5,461 bases of DNA from Actinomycetes bacterium (GTDB lineage Bacteria > Actinomycetota > Acidimicrobiia > Spongiisociales > UBA5794), in assembly GCA_023336765.1 (NCBI GenBank), contig JAMBLL010000269.1:1-5461 (forward strand), in the 5' to 3' direction. Made by a program: the position numbers and the translations under genes. Shown piece by piece: positions 1 to 5,461 of the stretch (the first letter of the stretch is position 1; each line of letters opens with the position of its first letter). The notes under the pieces were generated by a model. That model did no database searches, had not been told where the DNA came from, and was given only the letters and a program-made list of their open reading frames with translations.

Positions 1-49
1 CGGAATACGGAATACGGAATACGGAATACGGAATACGGAATACGGAATA
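1..49. repeat. Heptanucleotide tandem repeat (CGGAATA)x7
   Basis: Seven uninterrupted, identical copies of CGGAATA start at the first base and are followed by a partial CG before the sequence diverges (CTTACGAAAGG). The array may continue to the left of the window, so seven is a minimum. It ends about 52 bases before the enolase start codon, so it lies in the eno leader or promoter region. A 7-base unit changes reading frame with each copy, which argues against it being a constrained coding repeat. Perfect short arrays like this expand and contract by slipped-strand replication. Heptanucleotide arrays are known from intergenic DNA of some bacteria, such as the STRR elements of cyanobacteria. 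Whether this one affects eno expression is inference. No clear -35/-10 pair could be assigned in bases 1-93. Confidence 0.95.
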
Positions 50-93
50 CGCTTACGAAAGGCACCAAGGAACGCGCTCATCCGTCTACCCTC

Positions 94-99
94 GGAGGA
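94..99 (+). promoter_or_regulatory. Ribosome binding site of eno
   Basis: GGAGGA matches the anti-Shine-Dalgarno sequence strongly. It sits just upstream of ATG at 102, with a short spacer of about 2-3 bases. It fixes the enolase start: the enolase frame stays open to the left edge of the window, but there is no ATG, GTG or TTG codon in that frame before 102. Confidence 0.8.
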
Positions 100-101
100 C
101 T

Positions 102-1388
102 ATGTCTCATTCTTCCACACAGATCAGTTCCGTCCACGCTCGAGAGGTTCTCGACTCCAGGGGAAACCCGACCGTTGAGGCCGAGGTGACGCTCGATGGA
201 GGCGGCTTCGGAAGAGCGATCGTTCCCTCGGGCGCATCAACAGGCGCCCTTGAAGCCGTCGAACTCAGGGATGGTGGATCGCGATATCTCGGGAAGGGTG
301 TCCTCACAGCCGTCGCCAATGTCAACGAGACGATCGGCCCCGTCCTCATCGGTGCCGATGCAACGCGTCAGGAGTCCATTGATCAGGCAATGCTCGACCT
401 TGATGGCACCCCCAACAAGGGGAACCTCGGTGCGAACGCCATCCTTGCCGTGTCCCTTGCCAGCGCTCGAGCCGCCGCGTCTGGTGTTGGATTGCCCCTG
501 TATCGGTACCTCGGAGGCACAAGTGCCCGTGTCCTCCCAACCCCATGCCTCAACGTTGTCAACGGTGGCGCCCACGCAGCAAACTCCATCGATACCCAGG
601 AGTTCATGATCGTTCCTGGCGGCCTTGGGTCGTATCGGGAATCATTGCGTGCAGGCGTGGAGGTCTACCACTCCCTCAAGAGCGTCCTGTCCTCGATGGG
701 CCTCGGCACGAACGTGGGGGACGAAGGAGGCTTCGCACCCGACCTGCCTGGGGACAGACAGGTACTTGATGTGCTGTCCGAAGCGATCGAAGCGGCAGGC
801 TACGTTGTTGGAGAGGACATATCGTTCGCCATCGACGTTGCAGCCTCTGAGCTCTACAACGATGGTCGGTACGAACTGTCCGGTGTATCGCTCACATCCG
901 CAGAGATGGTCGAACACCTCGCAGGCCTGGTCAAGGACTACCCGATCGTGTCCGTTGAGGACGGTCTGGATGAGGCTGATTGGGAGGGATGGCAGGCCAT
1001 GTCCGCCCGGATGGGCTCAGACGTCCAGATCGTCGGCGACGATCTGCTTGTCACGAACGTCGACCTGCTCGAAAAGGCGATTGAACTTGATGCTGTGAAC
1101 GCCATCCTGATCAAGGTGAACCAGATCGGGTCCCTGTCCGAGACTTTGCACACGATGGGTCTTGCAGAACGTAACGCATACGGAACCATGGTCAGCCACC
1201 GATCAGGCGAGACAGAAGACTCGTTCATTGCACACCTCGCGGTTGCGACCAACGCTGGGCAGATCAAAACAGGCGCACCGGCGAGAGGTGAGCGGGCAGC
1301 GAAGTACAACCAGTTGTTGCGCATCGAGGAGAACCTCGGAGGCCAGGCGCGGTTCGCTGGTTGGGAGATGTTCGCTTCAAGCTCATGA
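102..1388 (+). CDS. eno: Enolase (phosphopyruvate hydratase)
   Basis: Cytoplasmic glycolytic enzyme that interconverts 2-phosphoglycerate and phosphoenolpyruvate, with Mg2+ as cofactor. The 428-residue product has the normal bacterial length. The N-terminal capping domain starts with the usual AREVLDSRGNPTVE block (residues 13-26), followed by the PSGASTG mobile loop (42-48). The TIM-barrel domain carries all expected active-site residues by alignment to E. coli enolase: H158, E167, general acid/base E208 in GDEGGFAP, metal ligands D245, E286 and D313 (in VGDDLLVTN), base K338 in LIKVNQIGS, the SHRSGETEDS loop (365-374) and K389. ATG at 102 was chosen for its Shine-Dalgarno sequence and correct N-terminal length. 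The stop overlaps the next gene's start as ATGA, so eno heads a four-gene operon. Nothing looks truncated or unusual. Confidence 0.98.
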   Translation: MSHSSTQISSVHAREVLDSRGNPTVEAEVTLDGGGFGRAIVPSGASTGALEAVELRDGGSRYLGKGVLTAVANVNETIGPVLIGADATRQESIDQAMLDLDGTPNKGNLGANAILAVSLASARAAASGVGLPLYRYLGGTSARVLPTPCLNVVNGGAHAANSIDTQEFMIVPGGLGSYRESLRAGVEVYHSLKSVLSSMGLGTNVGDEGGFAPDLPGDRQVLDVLSEAIEAAGYVVGEDISFAIDVAASELYNDGRYELSGVSLTSAEMVEHLAGLVKDYPIVSVEDGLDEADWEGWQAMSARMGSDVQIVGDDLLVTNVDLLEKAIELDAVNAILIKVNQIGSLSETLHTMGLAERNAYGTMVSHRSGETEDSFIAHLAVATNAGQIKTGAPARGERAAKYNQLLRIEENLGGQARFAGWEMFASSS

Positions 1389-1831
1389 CAGACACGCTCT
1401 CACCTCCCCAGCCTCAACAGGCCAGACGCAGGACGAAACGGAGACGGTCGCGCCTTGGTACCGCCGCGTTCATCGTGTTGCTCGTTGCTCTTGGTCTTGT
1501 TGCGACCGGAGTATTACCGGTACGGGACTTCCTCGAACGTGAGAACGCCGTCAATGGGGCCAACGAACAACTCGCAGAGGTGACCGCAGCGAATGCGCTT
1601 CTCGCTGAAGACGTGGACGCGCTCTACTCGGAGCAGGAAGTTGAACGGATCGCCAGAGAGCAGTACGGGTTCGTTCGGCCAGGAGAAGTCGGATACGTCG
1701 CCGTTCTGCCGGACCAACCTGATGCAGATGTTGCCCCTGTCGAATCCGAACCCGTCGAGCGCGACGAGAGGACGATTCCACAGATGATCTGGGATTTCAT
1801 CACGGGGAATGACCTCACAGGCGATGGATGA
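1385..1831 (+). CDS. ftsB: FtsB/DivIC-family septum formation initiator
   Basis: Predicted bitopic membrane protein of 148 residues. The order of parts is typical of FtsB/DivIC: a short, very basic cytoplasmic N-terminus (residues 13-23, mostly Arg/Lys), one transmembrane helix at about 25-44, an extracytoplasmic coiled coil at about 47-83, and the family hallmark segment EVERIAREQYGFVRPGE (85-101). Proteins of this family join FtsL and FtsQ in the divisome and help activate septal peptidoglycan synthesis. An acidic, proline-containing tail (about 109-130) is followed by IPQMIWDFITG, which lies outside the core domain. The start at 1385 overlaps the eno stop (ATGA) and lacks a good Shine-Dalgarno sequence, which suggests coupling to eno translation. 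An in-frame TTG at 1361 would add 8 residues and is less likely. FtsB and DivIC cannot be told apart by sequence alone here. Confidence 0.88.
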   Translation: MTDTLSPPQPQQARRRTKRRRSRLGTAAFIVLLVALGLVATGVLPVRDFLERENAVNGANEQLAEVTAANALLAEDVDALYSEQEVERIAREQYGFVRPGEVGYVAVLPDQPDADVAPVESEPVERDERTIPQMIWDFITGNDLTGDG

Positions 1832-2348
1832 CCGCGAGGTCGTAGCGATCCAGATCGGGCGCCCGCCGCGGTCTCTGGTCCCGGTGAGAGTTCGGTGTGG
1901 TCTTGGCCTTCCTGTGGTGATCGATGTTCCGCCCATCCTCGATGACGGGACACCCTTCCCAACGATGCACTGGCTCACGTGCCCGCTTGCAACGATCCGG
2001 GTGTCACGGATCGAATCGATCGGCGGTGTGCGCATAGCCGATGAACTGATTCGAACCGATGCCGACGTGCGTGTTGCGTTCGGCACGGCGATGCACAGAT
2101 ACGCACAAGCAAGAGATTCGCTCATTCCGCAGGGGTGGGATGGGCCAGTGCCCACCGGAGGGATCGCCGGTTCGTCTGGTGGGGTCAAGTGCTTGCACGC
2201 GCAGTATGCCGACACAGCTGCTGGCAACGACAACCCCATCGGCGGAGACATCGCTCAACGGATCGAGCCTCTTGACTGTGTGATCCCGTGCGTGATCGAT
2301 ATCGACGGCGTCGCCGTTGCCAACGAGGCGTGGGTCGAGCCAAGATGA
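1824..2348 (+). CDS. DUF501 family protein, function unknown
   Basis: Recognised as DUF501, a family largely restricted to actinobacteria and with no established biochemical role. Family blocks seen (numbered from ATG 1824): QIGRPPR (10-16), a Cys-containing RCGLGLPVV (24-32), LDDGTPFPT followed by HWLTCP (39-54), and VKCLHAQYA followed by NPIGG (121-141). C25, C53, C123, H49 and H125 make metal or redox chemistry conceivable, but that is inference. No signal peptide or membrane segment is seen, so it is probably cytoplasmic. The start is uncertain. ATG 1824 gives 174 residues, an 8-base overlap with ftsB and a usual distance to the first motif. ATG 1809 would add five residues. Neither has a well-placed Shine-Dalgarno sequence. 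The stop overlaps the ppx start as ATGA. The fixed position between ftsB and ppx in actinobacteria suggests a linked role, not yet defined. Confidence 0.87.
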   Translation: MDDREVVAIQIGRPPRSLVPVRVRCGLGLPVVIDVPPILDDGTPFPTMHWLTCPLATIRVSRIESIGGVRIADELIRTDADVRVAFGTAMHRYAQARDSLIPQGWDGPVPTGGIAGSSGGVKCLHAQYADTAAGNDNPIGGDIAQRIEPLDCVIPCVIDIDGVAVANEAWVEPR

Positions 2349-3238
2349 CCGTTGCCGCGATCGATATCGGATCGAACTCGGTCCGTCTCCTTGTTGTCGG
2401 GGACGATGGTTCCGAGATCGCCAGGGTTACGACCGTCACCGCGCTCGGTATGGGGCTGGAACAGACAGGGTCGTTCGATGCTGGTGCGTACGACGCCACG
2501 GTCGAAGCGATCACACGGTACGCAGCCACGATCGCAGAGTTCGATGTGGTTGAGGTGAAGGCGGTTGCGACCTCGGCATCTCGTGATGCTCGCAACGGCG
2601 CCGTTCTCATGGCAGACATCGGCCACCTGCTCGGCGTGGAGCCTGTGATCATCGACGGCACACGTGAAGCCAGCCTTGCATTTGTCGGTTCAACACGGAC
2701 GCTTGACACCGCAGGGGTGAAGCTCGTGATCGATGTCGGGGGTGGGTCAACAGAGTTCGTGTACGGTGTCGACACTCCCTCGTACGATGTCAGTGTCGAT
2801 ATGGGGTCGGTGAGGTTGACGGATCGCTGTTTCGACCGGCGCCCCGCTACCGATGACCAGGTGCGTCGCGCACGCTCAGAGGCTGATACCGCGTTCGTAT
2901 CCGTCGTGGTGGGCGGTGACCCCACTGTGGCGATCGGTGTTGCAGGTACCTTTGCCAGTTTGTCCGCAATGGCACTTCAACTTGATACCTATGACCCTGA
3001 CATCGTGCATGGTTCGACGTTGGACTTGAGTGTGGTCTCCGCCCTGGTCGAATGGCTATCGAATCTTTCGGTCGCTGAGACCGCCCAGATCCCCTCACTT
3101 GACCCTGCACGAGCACGGGTCATCCTCGGAGGAGCGATCGTCGTGGAGCGCGCGCTCATTCACTGCGGCCTTGAATCCGTGATGGTCTCAGATCGAGGCC
3201 TGCTCGACGGTCTTGCCTTCGAGGGTCCTACTTCTTAG
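2345..3238 (+). CDS. ppx: Ppx/GppA-family phosphatase (exopolyphosphatase or pppGpp phosphohydrolase)
   Basis: Cytoplasmic phosphatase of the ASKHA fold that releases phosphate from polyphosphate ends and/or converts pppGpp to ppGpp; sequence alone does not decide which. The 297-residue product has the phosphate-1 motif AIDIGSNSVRLLV (5-17), the TSASRDARNG block (76-85), IIDGTREASLAFVG (102-115) with E108 aligning to the family's catalytic Glu region, phosphate-2 motif DVGGGSTEF (130-138), GVAGTFASLSA (198-208), a VHG turn (221-223) and the C-terminal SDRGLLDGL (282-290). It is the short two-domain form and lacks the C-terminal HD-like extension of E. coli Ppx/GppA, as in the actinobacterial Rv1026-type proteins. 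ATG 2345 was chosen because it overlaps the DUF501 stop and puts the phosphate-1 motif at the N-terminus. No strong Shine-Dalgarno is present, so coupled translation is likely. The 3' end overlaps the opposing GTPase gene by 11 bases. Confidence 0.92.
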   Translation: MTVAAIDIGSNSVRLLVVGDDGSEIARVTTVTALGMGLEQTGSFDAGAYDATVEAITRYAATIAEFDVVEVKAVATSASRDARNGAVLMADIGHLLGVEPVIIDGTREASLAFVGSTRTLDTAGVKLVIDVGGGSTEFVYGVDTPSYDVSVDMGSVRLTDRCFDRRPATDDQVRRARSEADTAFVSVVVGGDPTVAIGVAGTFASLSAMALQLDTYDPDIVHGSTLDLSVVSALVEWLSNLSVAETAQIPSLDPARARVILGGAIVVERALIHCGLESVMVSDRGLLDGLAFEGPTS

Positions 3239-5288
3239 CTGCGGCCATCGCCTTTTCCACCAGTTGGTTCGGGAGTTCCTGGTATCGGGTCATCTCAGCG
3301 GTGAACCGTCCCCAGCCGTGTGTGATCGAACGCAGGTCGATCGCGTACCTCATGATCTCGCTCGTCGGGACATCAGCATGGATCGTCTGGGTGCCGTCGG
3401 AGTTGGTCGATGTGCCCTGGACGGCCCCTCTTCTCGACGCGATGTCACCCATGACATCTCCCTGGTATTCGGTTGGAACGGTGATCTCCACTCTCGACAC
3501 AGGTTCGAGCACGATGGGGCCTGCCCCATCGAACGCCTCTCGGAACCCCGCGCGCGCTGCGAGTTTGAACGCCATCTCTGACGAATCCACTGAGTGGTAC
3601 TTGCCGTCGTCGACGGTCACCTGGACATCGACGACCGGGTATCCCCACTTGCCGCCGTCTTCCATCGTTTCGATGACACCCTTTTCCACCGCAGGGATGT
3701 AGTTGCGGGGAATTGATCCACCCTTCACCTTGTCGATGAATTCGAATCCGTCGCCACGGTTGCGCGGACCGATGATCAGGTGGCACACACCGTATTGGCC
3801 GTGACCGCCGGACTGCTTCTTGTGCTTTCCCTCTGCATCCGCGGAACGGGTCACCGTCTCGCGATAGGCGACCTTGACCGGTTCCTGATCGACAGAGACC
3901 CCGAACTTGCGGTTGAGTTTCTCCAGAGTGATCTGGAGGTGGGTCTCACCCAACCCGGAGAGCAACGTCTGGTGGGTCTCATCGTTCTGTACCACCTTGA
4001 GCGATGCGTCCTCCTCAAGTATCCGCTGGAGGGATGTCGAGAGTTTGTCGTCGTCTGACTGTGTGCTCGCCACGATTGCAGTGGACAGCACAGCCTGGGG
4101 ACGTTCGATCTTGCGTGCGGTTACCGGCTTGTTCTTGGGTGCAAGCGTGTCGCCGGTCTTTGTATCGATGAGTTTCGCAGCTGCGATGATGTCACCAGCG
4201 GGCGCACCTGCCACGAGTGTTGTCTCATTCCCGAACATCGTAGCGATCTTCGCAAGCCGCTCATCCTGGCCTGACCTCCCGTTGGTGAGGTGTGTTTCGG
4301 GGGTCAGTGTCCCGGACAGGACCTTCATCAGTGAGATCTGGCCGACGTATGCGTCGGCGAGGGTCTTGAACACAAAAGCAAGAGGTTCGCCGTTCGGGTC
4401 CTTCTCGATCTCGATTTCCTGGTCTCCTGCCTTGACTCGTGCGGGTGGCCGGTCCAGTGGTGATGGCCCGAGTTCAACGATGAAATCTGCAAGCCTGTCA
4501 ACGGCGATCGGCCCCGTGGCAGATCCGCAGACGACGGGGAATACCGTTGCCTCCGCAACGCCCTTGGCCATCGTCTCTTCGAGTTCGGCTACCGACGGGA
4601 TGTCTCCTTCGAGGTACTTCTCGAGCAGGTCATCATCGGCGACAACGATGCCTTCGACGAGATTGTCATGGACCTCGTGCTCGCGGTCGGCGATCTCTTC
4701 AGGGATGTCGACGACCTCGGCACGCCCGGAGTCATAGATGTACGCCTTGTCACGGAACAAACCAACGATGCCGTGGAACGCTTCTTCCTTCCCGATCGGG
4801 AGTTCGATCGGTGCGATGCCTGCCCCGAACCGGTCTCTGAGCTCTCGCAACGTCTTCTCGAACGAGGCGCGCTCCTTGTCGAGTTTGTTGATGAAGATCA
4901 TGCGGGGTACGCCGAGTTCCTCAGCTATCCGCCAGGCGTACTCCGTCTGTACTTCAACCCCATCTACGGCGCTGACGACGAAAACCGCGAGATCGGTCAC
5001 GCTCAACGCTGCGTGTACATCGCCTGCGAAGTCCGCGTATCCGGGTGTGTCGATGAGGTTGATCTTGTGGCCACGCCATTCGAATGGCGCCATTGCAAGC
5101 GTGATGGTCATCTGCCTGTCGTGCTCTTCAGGGTCGCAATCTGTCACGGTGGTGCCGGCTTCGACGGTTCCGATCCTCCCGACAGCCTTTGCTCGAAACA
5201 GCAGAGCTTCGGCCAGGGTTGTCTTGCCGGCACCAGCGTGACCGACGAGGGCGACATTACGGATCTTCTCCGGGGGAAAGACTTTCAC
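3228..5288 (-). CDS. fusA2: Elongation factor G-like translational GTPase (EF-G2/FusA2 type)
   Basis: A full-length, five-domain EF-G homologue of 686 residues. G domain: P-loop GHAGAGKT (16-23), switch I Thr T61, switch II DTPGYADF (80-87), NKLD (134-137) and GSA (255-257). Domain II lies at about 290-385, III at about 397-468, IV at about 469-590 with QSGGHGQYG (492-500) and YHSVDSSE (564-571), and V at about 595-673 with DVMGDIASRRG (611-621). Canonical EF-G has AHIDAGKT and DTPGH; here the P-loop Asp is Gly (G19) and the switch II His is Tyr (Y84). DTPGYADF is also typical of mycobacterial FusA2. It is therefore probably not the main translocase, which normally sits in the str operon beside rpsL, rpsG and tuf. 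The start is GTG at 5288 with a good Shine-Dalgarno sequence. It stands alone, convergent with ppx and divergent from the tRNA gene. Confidence 0.93.
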   Translation of the reverse strand: MKVFPPEKIRNVALVGHAGAGKTTLAEALLFRAKAVGRIGTVEAGTTVTDCDPEEHDRQMTITLAMAPFEWRGHKINLIDTPGYADFAGDVHAALSVTDLAVFVVSAVDGVEVQTEYAWRIAEELGVPRMIFINKLDKERASFEKTLRELRDRFGAGIAPIELPIGKEEAFHGIVGLFRDKAYIYDSGRAEVVDIPEEIADREHEVHDNLVEGIVVADDDLLEKYLEGDIPSVAELEETMAKGVAEATVFPVVCGSATGPIAVDRLADFIVELGPSPLDRPPARVKAGDQEIEIEKDPNGEPLAFVFKTLADAYVGQISLMKVLSGTLTPETHLTNGRSGQDERLAKIATMFGNETTLVAGAPAGDIIAAAKLIDTKTGDTLAPKNKPVTARKIERPQAVLSTAIVASTQSDDDKLSTSLQRILEEDASLKVVQNDETHQTLLSGLGETHLQITLEKLNRKFGVSVDQEPVKVAYRETVTRSADAEGKHKKQSGGHGQYGVCHLIIGPRNRGDGFEFIDKVKGGSIPRNYIPAVEKGVIETMEDGGKWGYPVVDVQVTVDDGKYHSVDSSEMAFKLAARAGFREAFDGAGPIVLEPVSRVEITVPTEYQGDVMGDIASRRGAVQGTSTNSDGTQTIHADVPTSEIMRYAIDLRSITHGWGRFTAEMTRYQELPNQLVEKAMAAAKK

Positions 5289-5295
5289 CGACAGG

Positions 5296-5300
5296 CTCCT
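5296..5300 (-). promoter_or_regulatory. Ribosome binding site of the EF-G-like gene
   Basis: On the minus strand this reads AGGAG, seven bases before the GTG start at 5288. The ideal spacing supports the non-ATG start, which also places the P-loop at the usual distance from the N-terminus. No convincing minus-strand promoter could be assigned in the rest of the 5301-5375 spacer. Confidence 0.8.
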
Positions 5301-5336
5301 ATTTCGATTACCACAAGAGTAAACATTCCAGAAGTG

Positions 5337-5364
5337 TTGAGCACATTCGGCGGGGCATTACGAT
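5337..5364 (+). promoter_or_regulatory. Candidate sigma70-type promoter of tRNA-Leu
   Basis: TTGAGC (5337-5342) matches the -35 consensus at its first four bases. TACGAT (5359-5364) matches the -10 consensus at four positions, including the conserved first two and last bases. The spacer is 16 bases. Transcription would start around 5370-5373, a few bases before the tRNA 5' end at 5376, as expected for a short-leader tRNA transcript. Both boxes are imperfect, so this is a plausible assignment and not proof. Confidence 0.45.
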
Positions 5365-5373
5365 GCATGTGCT
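5340..5373. repeat. Spaced inverted repeat in the divergent spacer
   Basis: AGCACAT (5340-5346) and ATGTGCT (5367-5373) are exact reverse complements, 7 bp each, separated by 20 bases. The left arm overlaps the candidate -35 box of the tRNA promoter, the right arm follows the candidate -10 box, and the repeat also lies upstream of the divergent GTPase gene. It could be an operator half-site pair or could arise by chance. There is no U-tract, so it is not an intrinsic terminator. Confidence 0.5.
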
Positions 5374-5375
5374 AG

Positions 5376-5461
5376 GCCCGGGTGGCGAAATCGGCAGACG
5401 CGGCGGACTTAAAATCCGTTACTCGAAAGGGTGTGTGGGTTCAAGTCCCACCCCGGGCACC
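5376..5461 (+). tRNA. trnL-UAA: tRNA-Leu, anticodon UAA (3' end cut by one base)
   Basis: Folds as a class II tRNA. The acceptor stem GCCCGGG (5376-5382) pairs perfectly with CCCGGGC (5452-5458), discriminator A is at 5459 and the encoded CC at 5460-5461. The final A of CCA falls just outside the window. The D-stem is GCG/CGC (5385-5387 with 5399-5401). The anticodon stem is GCGGA/TCCGT (5403-5407 with 5415-5419), including one G-T pair, and its loop CTTAAAA has anticodon TAA at 5410-5412. The long variable arm has an ACTC/GGGT stem with a GAAA loop (5421-5432). The T-stem is GTGGG/CCCAC with loop TTCAAGT (5435-5451). The long variable arm and A73 fit leucine identity. It decodes UUA and, by wobble, UUG, codons expected to be rare in a GC-rich genome. 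Confidence 0.97.

Noticed and set aside
1..49. CRISPR-like or iteron-like array
   Set aside because: The 7-base units have no spacers and are far too short for CRISPR. There is no nearby rep gene or AT-rich region to suggest an origin.
1..81. Minus-strand open frame starting with ATG at 81 and running off the left edge, encoding a repeat-derived peptide (IPYSVFR units)
   Set aside because: It has only 27 codons in the window, no good ribosome binding site, and consists mostly of the heptamer array, which is open in several frames by composition.
50..93. -10-like TACGCT (48-53) as an eno promoter
   Set aside because: It fits the loose TANNNT pattern, but no -35 match exists at suitable spacing and the hexamer is partly formed by the repeat array.
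1..101. Extension of the enolase frame upstream through the heptamer array
   Set aside because: The frame is open but has no start codon before 102, and the enolase N-terminus at 102 is complete with its own Shine-Dalgarno sequence.
1514..2925. Long minus-strand open frames (1514-2251 and 2185-2925) antisense to ftsB, DUF501 and ppx
   Set aside because: The opposite strand carries recognised families throughout. The antisense translations show no domain, membrane or motif logic and are typical of GC-rich shadow frames.
3907..5375. Long plus-strand open frames (3907-4737 and 4668-5375) antisense to the EF-G-like gene
   Set aside because: They are shadows of a strongly conserved gene. The translations are Ser/Arg-rich and low in complexity, match no family, and have no convincing ribosome binding sites.
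5376..5461. tRNA-Leu as an integration site for a mobile element
   Set aside because: tRNA-Leu genes are common attachment sites, but the window ends at the tRNA and shows no integrase, direct repeat of its 3' end or composition change.

Overview
The window looks like ordinary chromosomal core DNA from a member of the Actinomycetota. The main evidence is the gene order enolase, FtsB/DivIC-type septum formation initiator, DUF501 protein, Ppx/GppA phosphatase on one strand. The same order is known in mycobacteria (the Rv1023 to Rv1026 stretch of M. tuberculosis) and other actinobacteria. Base composition is moderately GC-rich by eye, below that of typical Streptomyces or Mycobacterium, and the EF-G paralogue resembles the actinobacterial FusA2 type. 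A deep-branching lineage such as Acidimicrobiia is possible, but I cannot resolve it from these genes.

Layout. Bases 1-49 are seven perfect copies of the heptamer CGGAATA, running into the window from the left. A short leader with a Shine-Dalgarno sequence follows, then a tightly packed plus-strand operon: eno (102-1388), ftsB-like (1385-1831), DUF501 (about 1824-2348) and ppx/gppA (2345-3238). Every junction overlaps: ATGA at eno/ftsB and at DUF501/ppx, and an 8-base overlap at ftsB/DUF501. This implies one transcript with translational coupling. On the minus strand, an EF-G-like translational GTPase (5288 down to 3228) converges on ppx, and the two stop ends overlap by 11 bases. A divergent spacer of 87 bases carries the GTPase ribosome binding site, a plausible tRNA promoter and a spaced inverted repeat. 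A tRNA-Leu(UAA) gene (5376-5461) fills the right edge, and the window cuts it before the last base of CCA.

How the genes work together. Enolase is glycolytic, the FtsB-like protein belongs to the divisome, and Ppx/GppA acts on polyphosphate and/or (p)ppGpp. DUF501 has no established function, but it is almost always found between the division gene and the phosphatase in actinobacteria. The operon therefore groups central metabolism, division and a phosphate/stringent-response enzyme. The EF-G paralogue has changes at two GTPase positions (P-loop Asp to Gly, switch II His to Tyr) while domain IV remains EF-G-like, so it is probably a specialised factor and not the housekeeping EF-G.

I see no mobile element, CRISPR array, defence system or other obviously novel system. 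The most interesting points are the heptamer array just upstream of eno, the altered GTPase, the conserved but uncharacterised DUF501 protein, and the terminator-less convergent overlap.
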